Shown here: one piece after another, positions 34,980-45,600 of the stretch
Position numbering within the stretch: the first letter of the stretch is position 1
How the letters are laid out: every line of letters begins with the position of its first letter
Position numbers and translations under genes: made by a program
Notes under the pieces: model-generated
The model's database searches: none
Seen by the model: the letters and a program-made list of their open reading frames with translations, nothing else
Told to the model about the DNA's origin: nothing
DNA from: Gammaproteobacteria bacterium
GTDB lineage: Bacteria; Pseudomonadota; Gammaproteobacteria; GRL18
Length of the DNA stretch: 46,248 nucleotides
Direction: 5' to 3'
Assembly: GCA_026196615.1 (NCBI GenBank)
Contig: JAPHSW010000063.1
Coordinates: 1 to 46,248, forward strand

Positions 34980-37900
34980 TTATTTAGCCTCCTGTAAACT
35001 TAAACCGATACTTTCGACTGAATAGATTCTTAAACCATCTTTCCATAAGTTACCATCGGCGATGATATCAACTCGACCATTTGATTTTCTAATTTCTTTC
35101 ACATGAACTTCTAAAGTCATCACATCATTATCCGGAATAATTTGTCCCCGATAAGTCCATTTAGCTTCATCTTCTACCAGACCAAAACGAGGATTAACCA
35201 TGTCTTTACCCAGATCTTGCTGCAAGGCAAACACTTGTAATGATTCAATCATGGCTTCAACTCCTAAAGAACCCGGCATAACAGGATCTTTATAGAAATG
35301 GCATGGATAGAACCAATCAGTTGGATCAATGACTTTCATCGAGTGGACATAACCTTTACCGAATTTACCGCCATCAGCGACCACGATACTTTCATCAATG
35401 AAATCAAGTGCACCACCTGCAAGGTGATAATAAGCTTTGTTATTTTGTGGCGCATATAAAGCTTTTTGAGCCGACTCAGACTTTAAATCAAAGGTAATCA
35501 ATTTATCTTGTGCGATAGACTCTTCTTTGTACCAGGGAAGTAACTTCTTACCTTTATCCATTCCTACCTGAGTAGATAGAGATTCGGCACTGAAGAAACC
35601 AAATACCGCATCACCTTCATAAAAAGTTTCACCATCAACTAACAATTCAAAAGTAAATTTTTGAATGATATTATTCATGACTGCTGAAGTAGAATACATG
35701 GTTGTTTTGTTAACAATCGTTTTACCACGCAAGTCAATTTCTTTAATTAAACGCCCAGTACCATCCAGATTACGGAAATATAAATTCGTATCAGGATACA
35801 TTAAAGTACTACCAATATAAGAAGTAATAAATCCATTAGGCTGTAGAGCAATTTCCATTAGCATGGAGTAAGGTGCAAAGGATGGATAGGAATTAATATC
35901 ACAAAACCAGACATTAGGATCCACATCATATTCAGCCGTACATTTCACCGTGTTTTCAAAGTCATGACGTTCACCTTCAATATCGATGACACGATGCATT
36001 AATTGTAAGTAACCATTTGGTGTCCGTGGTGGGCGTCTCGCTGGATGCTGAGGAGTTGGTGGTGGTTGTTTATAAAGCGCAAACTCAGAACCAAAACAGG
36101 CTTCAATATCCCCTGTTGCAAAATGAACAACTTGTTCTTCAGTCACAACGGCAGGCTTAACTTCAATTGGTGGCATTACCGGTAATCTGCTATCCGCTTT
36201 ATTTAAACTCGGCATGACAGTCTTTTTTGCTTCAATAGGTGCAGATGATGGAACAGGTGATGACGGTACAGGCGCAGGCATTGGAATGCCAGAACGTGAA
36301 GCGGCAAGTAATTGCTTTTCAGTTTCACTTTTCTCCGTTAACTCAAGACAGACATCTCGGAAATCAACAACAATCTTACCATCAATAATAATATCAACAT
36401 TACCACGAGCATAAGGTTTGGGCGATAAGCCAATTTCTGTAACTTCAAGACGATAAGTCATCAGGCGATCTTTTGGTAAAGCCTGTCCACGACAACGAAT
36501 TGGTTGAGGTATATTACGCATAGTCTGAAAACGAGCATCTTCCGTTTTAGTATGCATACCAAGATACAACATAAAAAATTGTAATAATTGCACACAACCT
36601 TCAGACATTAAAGAACCAGCAAGAACAGGATCATCACGGAAATGACTGGTGAAATACCACTCATCAGGTGACAATTCTTTTTCTGCTTCAATTTGACCCA
36701 GTCCCCATAAACCACCGGTACGATCAACTGAAGTGATTCGATCTAGCATCAATATTTTTTCTAAAGGAAAATGCAGTGATGGATTCTTTCCTTGCTTGTC
36801 ATAAGCGGGGTTTGCATAACAACTAGCTAAGTCCCCTTCCATTAGAGAGAACATATCTTTCTCATCAAAACTGGTTTTTTGACATTGCAAGATTGGAGCA
36901 AATGAAGATTTGATGACTTTTGAACGCATCTCAATTTCATCTTTAGTTCGAATAACACCTTTGCCTACTGCTAATTCTTCATCTGAGAAGAAACCTGCAC
37001 AGCCATTATCCATTTTCAGAATCATTTTATCGCCAATGAAACACTCATAAGAGAAAAAGAACAATAAGTTATTCTGATGCTTGGCAAAAGAATTAATCGA
37101 TATTTCATAACGTAGCGTTTGACCTTCTTTAGGCTGATCATCAAGGAATGTTAATGTACAGTCCAACAAACGGTACATGTACTTACCTTTATTATCAAAA
37201 TCAATCCCCATATAACTGATCAATAATAAGTCACACTGGCCTGATTCAATACAAATACAGGTCGGTATTTGCCCATCAGTTGAATACCATGCATTATGAG
37301 GAATATCATATTCAGTCGTCATTTTTGAAGGTACAAACTCCCCTTTCTTTGCTTGCATCTCAGTGACTCGTGTCACAAGCAAATAGGGGTCCATAGGCAA
37401 CATAACACGTCTGGAGTAGGTATCGATAATGTCATAATCTGGTCCAAAGACTTTGCCGATTTTACCATATGCAAATTCACGCAAATCTTCTTCTGAAAAA
37501 ACAATCTCTTCTGGCTGACTGTATTCAGTTGGAAACAACTGCTGAGTAACTTCTCTCTCTGCATGAGTCGTAGTATTAACTGGAGTCAGTTCAGTTTTAT
37601 TAAGAGTCGAAGTATTCGTAATATTAATATTTGCTGACGGTGAGCTAATCGTATTAATAATAGAACTAGTCAATGCCTTTAAACCTTCATGGCGAGAAGC
37701 CATAAACTCAGTATGCATTTCACTGAGCTTGATATTATGCTGAAACATTTTTCTCAACATATCACTTTGATAACCTTGCATTAAACTGGCCCTATTGGAT
37801 GTTGTTGCTACGTTATTAGTCATAGTCCCTGAATTAAGCGATACCGATGAAGCAGTAGCAGGTCCATCTGTTATTGTTCTTTGTGTCATGCTTTTTTCCA

Positions 37901-40900
37901 ATGTATTAATTGATGCCTTATTTGTATAAGTACTTGTGCCTGAATTAACTGCGACTTTGTTTACAGTTTGTTTTTGAGAGGTCACGGCATTAACTTCTTT
38001 GATAAGAGGTATGACATTGGTCTTAGGCTGCTTATTTACTTTTTGCAATGGTGGTGTTGATTTACTGACAGGCGGCTTTAGTTGTGTCACGGTCTTTTTG
38101 GAAGTGTTTGCAACTATTGGTTCAGCTTGTATCTTAAACTTATTACGGTTCTCATCCGTCAAAATGACCTCAGCAAAAGGTTTTTTGCCCAAAACAACTG
38201 GTTTAATCAAACTTGGTTTGTTCTGCTGTTGTTCTATTTCTTTTGGATATAGCTTTTCTAATGCCATATCAACACCATGACTGGTTAATTTAGCAACCAT
38301 TCTCAAGAGTGAAGTGTGATCATCAACACCTTTTCTATTAATGCCAACCGCTAAGTGTTCTTTCCCTTTTAAACTTTCACTGACCCATTTGGTACAACTA
38401 CTTTGAGGGCCTAATTCAATAAAGATCCGTGCGCCATCATCATAAACCTGATTCACCAGTTTTGGAAAATCAACCATCTGAGTATAAAAAGTAGCGATGT
38501 TATGGCCAATAACTTCTTCTTTCATCTCAGTTTTCTGGTAATTTGCTGTCGTATAAAAATCAACACCATCAATTGCAGTGGTCGGCATAGAATGCAATTT
38601 TTTCAATGCATCAAATTCGGCCTTAACCAATTCATTATGAACAACATCCTTAATGGGCACAGGAAACAAACGCCATTTTAATTTTTTTACTACGCGACGA
38701 CAGGCTTCATCATCACCAGCAATTACAATTTCATTGGGTGCATTAATTATAATCAGGAAGACGCGATCTTCTTCTGCAAGTACTTCTGCTGCTTTCTCTG
38801 GTGAAGTTCTTAGCGTATAAGTTCCCCATATTGGTTTTTCACCTTCTTCGGGAGCTGGTAAATCCCAGGCTTTTCTCACTACATCCATTTCACCGACCAA
38901 ACGATTTTGAAAAGTTGGTGTATTGTGAAGCGTATTACTCATGTAGTCTGTATTGTTCCATGCCCCTGATGAGAACAGCATAGAAAGTTCACCCATACTA
39001 TGACCAAAAGCAGCCTGAGGTTGAACACCAAGTAAATCCTGAATCACTTTTGTATAAAGAATGGATGACATAATACCTGATTCAAACATCGCAACAGCAT
39101 CTTCTCCCATTACAGCATCGAGTTCTTTTAATGCTTTTTTATCAGGAGCAACCACAGTCTGAGGATATACATAATGCGTTCGCATCATTTTTCTCAAACT
39201 GGATGTAGAATCAGCCACCAGATCAGAAATTTCTGGAAACATATAAAAAATATCTTGAGACATTCCAATATATGAGTTGAATCCACCAGGATAAACAAAA
39301 GAAATTTTTCCCTTATCCGCTTGTGGTACTGGGGTGAAATAACTGCCTAATGGTGTAGACCATTCTTCATTGTTTTCTAATGCGCTTGTAATTCCTTTTT
39401 GAGCAGATTTAAGCTCTCTAAGAAGTTCATCAATTGAATGTGCTAACAAACAAATGCTCAGCGATTGTTTAGAATCATTTTTAAACTGCTTTAATTTATT
39501 CAAAGCCAATGTTGGTAGAGAGGCTGTAATTGAAATTTCACTTTCTAAAGCAGTCAGCTTAGTTTGCAAGTCTTGTTCTGAGTGACCACTAAGGGGAAAC
39601 ATAAACAATGAAATATTTTCAAAAAAATCATTTGTCGGTGTTTGCTTTTTATCTGCTTCAGATAATATCAAATGAAATGATGTATTATCCTGGCCAAGAT
39701 TATTGATAGCAGCATAACGTTTATTTTTCTTTGATGAGTCATCTGAGTTTAATAACCATGGACGAGAATCTTGTGGAAAATAGAATTGTTTCTCATCCCA
39801 ATCATTTATATTCTTAGGTTTATCCCATGATGGAATTCCTGGAATAAAACGTTGATACAAACATAATGAGGTTTTAATAAGACTAGCAATACCTGAAGCA
39901 GCAAATGTATGGCCTATATTTGCTTTAACACTACCTAAAGCACAAGTTTGTACGGGTGGTTCAGACTTTTTATTGTCTCGCTTTGAATACAGCTGTTTTA
40001 ATACATTAATTTCAGCACTATCTTGTGATGCCACACCACTACTATTTAATTCAATATAATCAATATCATTCCGAGAAATGCCAGCTTGTTTCAAAGCTTC
40101 ATCAGAAGCCTTTTTAAGGCTATTTGACGAATCATTGTTTGAGTCACTATTTGCATTTCTAACACCAGAAAAGCCTTCAATACTTGCATAAACTCTATCA
40201 TTTTCTTCAATTTGATCATTACGCTTTAATACAATTGCGCCTGCACCTTCACCAATATTCCAGCCTGTACCATTTTCAGCAAATGATAAATCAGCCGTAT
40301 CAGACATTTTATTGCGTTGATTTTGTAAATAGACATGTTCAATACCGCCCGCCAGATCCACAGCGCCAACAACCATTGCATCAACTTCACCGGCATCAAG
40401 GAACAACTTTGCGACTTCAAGTGCTTTAAATACAGAGTTTTCTTCCGATGAAATTGTAAAAGCAGGACCAGAAAAATCCCATAACGAACAAATACGGCAT
40501 GGAATAATATTCCCAATAAAGCTTGTAAATTGATTGATTTCAACCGCATTGTGCAAGCTGTCTTTTAATAATTCAGTCAGCTGAAGTTCTTGTTCTTCTG
40601 TTAATTTAATATCACTCTTACGTAAACTTTCCTGTAATTGCCATGCGGCATCAATTCGTCCACGAAATTGATGGATTCCAAGATCCATTTCCATGGCAAC
40701 AATAACTCCAACATTTCCACCTTTAGGTAAAGTAGAATCATTTAGTGCTTCATCAAGCACTTTCATCATCAATAATTGCTGTGGTAATAAAGGAGCTTGT
40801 TCTTCTGGTGGAATTTTAAAATATAAATGATCAAAACCAAATTGATCAATAAAATTTCCCTGGGGAATATCATTTTCTTGATTGAATACAGAGTTAAGTC

Positions 40901-42464
40901 CAAACTTTTGAAGTAGATTTTTATCTTTTTCTATCCCCTGCCAGCGTTGTTGGGGTAATGCACCTCGAAGTTGTTTAGATTGGTAAATCGTCTGTTCAAG
41001 TTCAGATAAATTTTCATTTTGTCCAAAATGTGCACCCATCCCAACAATACTGATTTTTTGATCTGGTATTATTTTTGATGAGCTAATATTCTTCTGTCCT
41101 TTAACATGTTCTTCCATTATTAAATGAGCATTTGTTCCACCAAAACCAAAAGCGCTAATTGCTGCAATTTTCTTTTGGCTAGGTGTTTTTTTGTTCTTTG
41201 CAGAAGCCCATGGAATATTTTTTGTAAGAATTTTATCTCCGGCAATTTTTCCAGAAGTAGAAGACATCGGTGTTTCAATGTTAATCGTTGCAGGAATCAA
41301 ATCATTCTTCATTGCAAGAATGATTTTTAACATACCCGCCATTCCTGCTGATGTCAGAAGATGACCAAAATTTGATTTGGCTGTACCCATATTGAAATGA
41401 ACATCTTTATCAGCAAAAAAACTTTCCATTGAATGAATTTCTGTTTCATCACCCAGTGGTGTTCCTGTGGCATGACATTCAATATAATCCACGTCCTCAG
41501 GACTAACATCAGAATCGTTATAAGCTCTTTCATAACAGATTCTTTGACCTGATTCATTTGGGCTTAAAACAAACTTCCCTTTACCATCGTTAGATAATCC
41601 TATGCCATTGATAACAGCATGGATATTATCACCATCACGAATGGCTTCATCATAGCGTTTCAGAACAAACATACCGGCGCCTTCACCCGTATTTAATCCT
41701 GAAGAGCTTTGGTCTAATGGCCGACTCGATACATTTTCAGGGAATGCTTTAAACGTTGAAAAGCCAAGCGAAACAAACCAGGGATCGGCTGCACTAACAG
41801 CACCAGCCAGCATAATATCAGCTTTATTTGAAAGCAGATAAGAGCAAGCCAGTTTCATACTATAAAGAGATGAGGCACAAGCTGCATCAAGAACCATAGA
41901 AACATCACCCAGATCAAGCGCTTGATTTATAACACTCGCAGGATGGCCGGCAACGATTCCATTAGCAAAATCACCTTCAGGCTCATCTCCCATTTTAAAA
42001 GATGAAGAATCCAGTAAATCTTTTAAGGGGGTTTCCATTGCCTGATGGTAAAGAGGCAAAAACAGTTTATTGGATTTTTTTGTTGGAAAAGAGAGGTTAC
42101 CCAGAATCACACCACAGCGTGATAATACCTCTTGATTAGTTGCATAACCTGAATCTTTTAAAGCTTCCCGGCTAACGTGTAAAGCCCATTGAAATGTATT
42201 ATCAAGTCCTTCTAGTTGATCTTTTTGTAAAGCATAACCTTGTGCATCAAACTGGAAGTTCTTTATGTATCCGCCAGTTGTGCAATAGTATTTGTCTTTG
42301 GTTCCTTTTTTTGAAGAAAAATAATCATTCGGATCTCGTCCCATGTGTTCTGCATCTGCAGAAACACGAGAATCTTTATTGGCCACCAGATTTTTCCAAT
42401 AATTTTCTGGTGTGTCAGCCTCAGGAAAGAGACAGGCAGTTCCAATAATCGCAATTTTTTCCAT
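34980..42464 (-). CDS. pfaC: PUFA synthase subunit KS-CLF-AT-DH-DH (PfaB/PfaC fusion)
   Basis: 2494 aa. Domains in order: KS (1-460) with the active Cys near 196 (LDAACASSLYS) and ECHATGTPLGD; CLF (470-960), where the Cys motif is replaced by ISSEENS; AT (about 1050-1400) with FGHSMGELSMLF, Ser near 1157; a Ser/Thr/Asn-rich linker (1410-1640); two FabA-like dehydratases (1650-2060 and 2110-2494) with TSHFRDDPVLAGSL and CHFYKDPVMPGSLGVEAM. In Shewanella and Moritella the AT is a separate protein (PfaB); here it lies inside the PfaC-type chain. GGAG precedes the ATG. An AT-rich gap with an inverted repeat separates it from pfaA. Confidence 0.94.
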   Translation of the reverse strand: MEKIAIIGTACLFPEADTPENYWKNLVANKDSRVSADAEHMGRDPNDYFSSKKGTKDKYYCTTGGYIKNFQFDAQGYALQKDQLEGLDNTFQWALHVSREALKDSGYATNQEVLSRCGVILGNLSFPTKKSNKLFLPLYHQAMETPLKDLLDSSSFKMGDEPEGDFANGIVAGHPASVINQALDLGDVSMVLDAACASSLYSMKLACSYLLSNKADIMLAGAVSAADPWFVSLGFSTFKAFPENVSSRPLDQSSSGLNTGEGAGMFVLKRYDEAIRDGDNIHAVINGIGLSNDGKGKFVLSPNESGQRICYERAYNDSDVSPEDVDYIECHATGTPLGDETEIHSMESFFADKDVHFNMGTAKSNFGHLLTSAGMAGMLKIILAMKNDLIPATINIETPMSSTSGKIAGDKILTKNIPWASAKNKKTPSQKKIAAISAFGFGGTNAHLIMEEHVKGQKNISSSKIIPDQKISIVGMGAHFGQNENLSELEQTIYQSKQLRGALPQQRWQGIEKDKNLLQKFGLNSVFNQENDIPQGNFIDQFGFDHLYFKIPPEEQAPLLPQQLLMMKVLDEALNDSTLPKGGNVGVIVAMEMDLGIHQFRGRIDAAWQLQESLRKSDIKLTEEQELQLTELLKDSLHNAVEINQFTSFIGNIIPCRICSLWDFSGPAFTISSEENSVFKALEVAKLFLDAGEVDAMVVGAVDLAGGIEHVYLQNQRNKMSDTADLSFAENGTGWNIGEGAGAIVLKRNDQIEENDRVYASIEGFSGVRNANSDSNNDSSNSLKKASDEALKQAGISRNDIDYIELNSSGVASQDSAEINVLKQLYSKRDNKKSEPPVQTCALGSVKANIGHTFAASGIASLIKTSLCLYQRFIPGIPSWDKPKNINDWDEKQFYFPQDSRPWLLNSDDSSKKNKRYAAINNLGQDNTSFHLILSEADKKQTPTNDFFENISLFMFPLSGHSEQDLQTKLTALESEISITASLPTLALNKLKQFKNDSKQSLSICLLAHSIDELLRELKSAQKGITSALENNEEWSTPLGSYFTPVPQADKGKISFVYPGGFNSYIGMSQDIFYMFPEISDLVADSTSSLRKMMRTHYVYPQTVVAPDKKALKELDAVMGEDAVAMFESGIMSSILYTKVIQDLLGVQPQAAFGHSMGELSMLFSSGAWNNTDYMSNTLHNTPTFQNRLVGEMDVVRKAWDLPAPEEGEKPIWGTYTLRTSPEKAAEVLAEEDRVFLIIINAPNEIVIAGDDEACRRVVKKLKWRLFPVPIKDVVHNELVKAEFDALKKLHSMPTTAIDGVDFYTTANYQKTEMKEEVIGHNIATFYTQMVDFPKLVNQVYDDGARIFIELGPQSSCTKWVSESLKGKEHLAVGINRKGVDDHTSLLRMVAKLTSHGVDMALEKLYPKEIEQQQNKPSLIKPVVLGKKPFAEVILTDENRNKFKIQAEPIVANTSKKTVTQLKPPVSKSTPPLQKVNKQPKTNVIPLIKEVNAVTSQKQTVNKVAVNSGTSTYTNKASINTLEKSMTQRTITDGPATASSVSLNSGTMTNNVATTSNRASLMQGYQSDMLRKMFQHNIKLSEMHTEFMASRHEGLKALTSSIINTISSPSANINITNTSTLNKTELTPVNTTTHAEREVTQQLFPTEYSQPEEIVFSEEDLREFAYGKIGKVFGPDYDIIDTYSRRVMLPMDPYLLVTRVTEMQAKKGEFVPSKMTTEYDIPHNAWYSTDGQIPTCICIESGQCDLLLISYMGIDFDNKGKYMYRLLDCTLTFLDDQPKEGQTLRYEISINSFAKHQNNLLFFFSYECFIGDKMILKMDNGCAGFFSDEELAVGKGVIRTKDEIEMRSKVIKSSFAPILQCQKTSFDEKDMFSLMEGDLASCYANPAYDKQGKNPSLHFPLEKILMLDRITSVDRTGGLWGLGQIEAEKELSPDEWYFTSHFRDDPVLAGSLMSEGCVQLLQFFMLYLGMHTKTEDARFQTMRNIPQPIRCRGQALPKDRLMTYRLEVTEIGLSPKPYARGNVDIIIDGKIVVDFRDVCLELTEKSETEKQLLAASRSGIPMPAPVPSSPVPSSAPIEAKKTVMPSLNKADSRLPVMPPIEVKPAVVTEEQVVHFATGDIEACFGSEFALYKQPPPTPQHPARRPPRTPNGYLQLMHRVIDIEGERHDFENTVKCTAEYDVDPNVWFCDINSYPSFAPYSMLMEIALQPNGFITSYIGSTLMYPDTNLYFRNLDGTGRLIKEIDLRGKTIVNKTTMYSTSAVMNNIIQKFTFELLVDGETFYEGDAVFGFFSAESLSTQVGMDKGKKLLPWYKEESIAQDKLITFDLKSESAQKALYAPQNNKAYYHLAGGALDFIDESIVVADGGKFGKGYVHSMKVIDPTDWFYPCHFYKDPVMPGSLGVEAMIESLQVFALQQDLGKDMVNPRFGLVEDEAKWTYRGQIIPDNDVMTLEVHVKEIRKSNGRVDIIADGNLWKDGLRIYSVESIGLSLQEAK

Positions 42465-42549
42465 CTAAAAGAATCTCCACTATAAATATTGAAATTAATC
42501 TATTTACAGTATTATCTAAAGGGTTAGAACCAAAGTTCCTTATATAAAT

Positions 42550-42640
42550 AAGGCGAATACTATCTATTGTAAAATAGTCTCCTAAACGACAGTGTTTCAA
42601 TTGTCTGAGAGCTTTATTTACTATAGATAGTATTCGCCTT
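42550..42640. repeat. Long inverted repeat between pfaA and pfaC
   Basis: Two 24-bp arms (42550-42573 and 42617-42640, one mismatch) surround a 43-bp spacer. In the pfaA-pfaC transcript they can form a long hairpin starting 16 nt after the pfaA stop. No T run follows on the minus strand, so it is not a standard terminator. Its symmetric ends would also fit a small palindromic element. Confidence 0.85.
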
Positions 42641-42656
42641 GTTTTTACTACTTAGC

Positions 42657-45600
42657 TTATTTTTTTGGTTTGAACATTGCGTTCAAAGTTTCACTCACGG
42701 TGACTTCAGCACCGAAGGCTCTTGAGTAAATATTACCTTTTTGATCATGTATCACTACATCAGCCTTCATATTTGTATCTGAGGTAGAGTCAACATCCAG
42801 TGAAATATAAAAATCTTCCTTATTTGGAATGGCTTTATAACTCATCACTTTTAAAAACTTCAAAGGTAAGCTGCCTAAATGACGATGTTCTCTCACCCAA
42901 ACTAACATTGCCTGGAACATCAAATCAGTAGCAAAAGGGTTAATTGAACTGATTGGGAATTGCCCTTGCTCTTTTGCCTTAATATTATCTAGATTACACA
43001 AAAGAGTTAGCTTCTTCATTGAGTTATTAACGACTTTTTCAATACCTTGAAATAAAGAACCATGGAAAAGTGTTCCATCACTATACAAGCTTTCGCCACT
43101 TGTATTTTGTGTTTCATTAAGGTCTGACTGTGTATATAAAGGCACTTCAGGAATTTCCTTAGCGACTACGATATCAGCCTTATAATGCCAAATGGATTTT
43201 CCATCTTCTTTCTTCGATGAAATCGTCACTTGAAGTCGACTCAGGTTATCATCATTTGATAATTCCTTAACATCAACCTGATAAGAATCAGCCTGAGCTT
43301 TATCGAATACAATGCCTTTTAATACCTGGAAGTTATCACATTCAAAGAAAGTTTGAGAAGGATTAATACGTTCACAAATATTCGCCATCCATGAAAGTGC
43401 TGTCGCTGAAGGTAATACAGGATTTCCTCCAATCACATGGTCATTCAAAAATGGGTTGTCTTCTAAAAGTAACTCGGTATTAATTAAAAAAGATCGTAAA
43501 GGTGTACCCGTTTTATCAATATCAGCCCGCATAGAACTGCCCACTAACAATTGAATTGTTTCATCTCTGTCCTGATGCAGTTCGTTGCCAAAAATTTCAA
43601 CACCTTCATCAATAGGTATGATTTCAACATTGCGTTCTTTAAAGTAACGTTTTAATTCGTCTGTGACCATACCACCATCCCATGGTCCCCAGTTGAAGGA
43701 AACAACATGACACTTAGGATAAAAGCTTCTGAACTGATAAGCGGTTTTATTCAAAATTTCATTAGCAACAGAATAATCAGACTGGCCAGTGTTACCATAA
43801 AAACCTGCTGCCGATGAAAACATCACCAGATATTCTAATGTGTCTTTGTTAACTAAAGATAGCATTGCTTCTAAACCATCAATTTTAGTATTAAGAACGG
43901 CATTAAAATCAGCTTCAGTTTTTTTGTTAATAGGTTTATCTGCTAATACACCCGCACCATGAATCAGGCCAGTAATTTTACCCAACTTTTTAACTGCTGG
44001 TGCAGATTTTTCTTTAAGAGCATCACTATTCGTGACATCGGCACTAATGTACTCTGCTTTACCACCTAATGATTTAATTTGATTGAGGGTTTTACTAATC
44101 TCGCGTTCAGATTTAATGGCTCTTAAACGCTTATTAACAATCACAGGTGTAGGTATTTCACCATCAGCTTTAATAGCTTCCATGATCTTACGCTTAAGTT
44201 CAGTCTCATCTGTACAGCCTTGTGCCCATGATGCCTCTGAACCTGTATAAGGAGCACGACCAGCCAATATGAAGCGACAATTATACTTTTCAGCAAGAGG
44301 CATAATACAAGCAGCAGTTACCCCTTTCGCACCACCACTGACGAGAAAGACTGATTTATCAGTAATCTGAGTATTAGTTGATTCTGCTGGAGAATGAGGT
44401 CTCGTCTCACCAACAAGTGTCATACGGCCATTCATGTTCTCAGAAATGGAGTAACCAACTTCTGCAACAGACAAATCAGGATCAAAGGCTTCATCGATAA
44501 GAATCTGTGCACCTTTTACATCATCCATAGTAGGATTAAAGTCTATTGCACGACAAAAAACATCTTCCCATTCAAGGTTGATGGTTTTAATCAAACCGTT
44601 TAAACCGCCTTGATTCAGCTCAAATTTATTAACTCCAGCAGTACCAATTTCACCATCCATATAAGAAGTACTTAAAAAGAAATTACGTCCCTCTGCAGGT
44701 TTTTCAGTTAACGCTTCTTTTAAATGTTTGGCTGTGAAAAACGCCATTTTCAGAGCGGTTGACTCACGCTTACTAAATTTAATTTTACTGCCTTTTGAAG
44801 AAGGTTTAGCACTCAAATGTATAAAACCATTGACTGTTTCAGTACTGGTAATTGAATTGAGAGTCTTACCTAATTCTTCATCGGTTGCTTTTGCTAACTT
44901 AACAGTTTTAGTACCTTTTGGCAGGCTACTGGCTTTAGCAACAAGTGATGTTGGAAGTTGCATAACAATAACATTCCAGCCAAGAGTTTGTAGGTTCTTA
45001 GCGGTGTTATAAGTTATTTTTTCACCATTATCAGTGATGATACAAGTACGACCTGAAACACTAATTTCCGATTCTAATACATCAGGTCGTGGCAGGTGCT
45101 TTTTTACAACGATACTCTCAGTTGTTGAAAAAGAATCCTGATTAGCTGAGGTATCAGATAAACTTGGTGACTGTTCTGACAGTGCACGGCTTATTGTACT
45201 GTCCTGAGGCACAAGGCTTTTAACATAGTCTACAATTTCAAGTAGAGTACGCATTTCAGACAATTCATTTTGGTCCATCTCTGGTAATTCAGGAAATTTA
45301 TTGGTCATTGCACCAAGAATTTCAACGCGTTTGATGGAGTCTATTCCCAAATCAGCTTCCATATCCATATTCAAGTCAAGCATTTCAATGGGATAACCTG
45401 TTTTCTCATTAACAATTTCGAGCATGCTCTTTTGTATAGCAGCTTCATCTAAAACACTGGATACAGAAATGGTTTCTAGAACTGTATTTTCTGAAGATGT
45501 GTTTGCTGAAGTATTGACACCAGATTTATCTTCAACATATTGAACAATTTCTTTCAATGTCTGCATTTCTGCTAAATCGTTTTGATCCAATTCTGGTAAG

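Noticed and set aside
40226..40549. 107-aa minus-strand ORF within the Pfa locus
   Set aside because: It is an out-of-frame shadow inside the CLF domain of the fused subunit.
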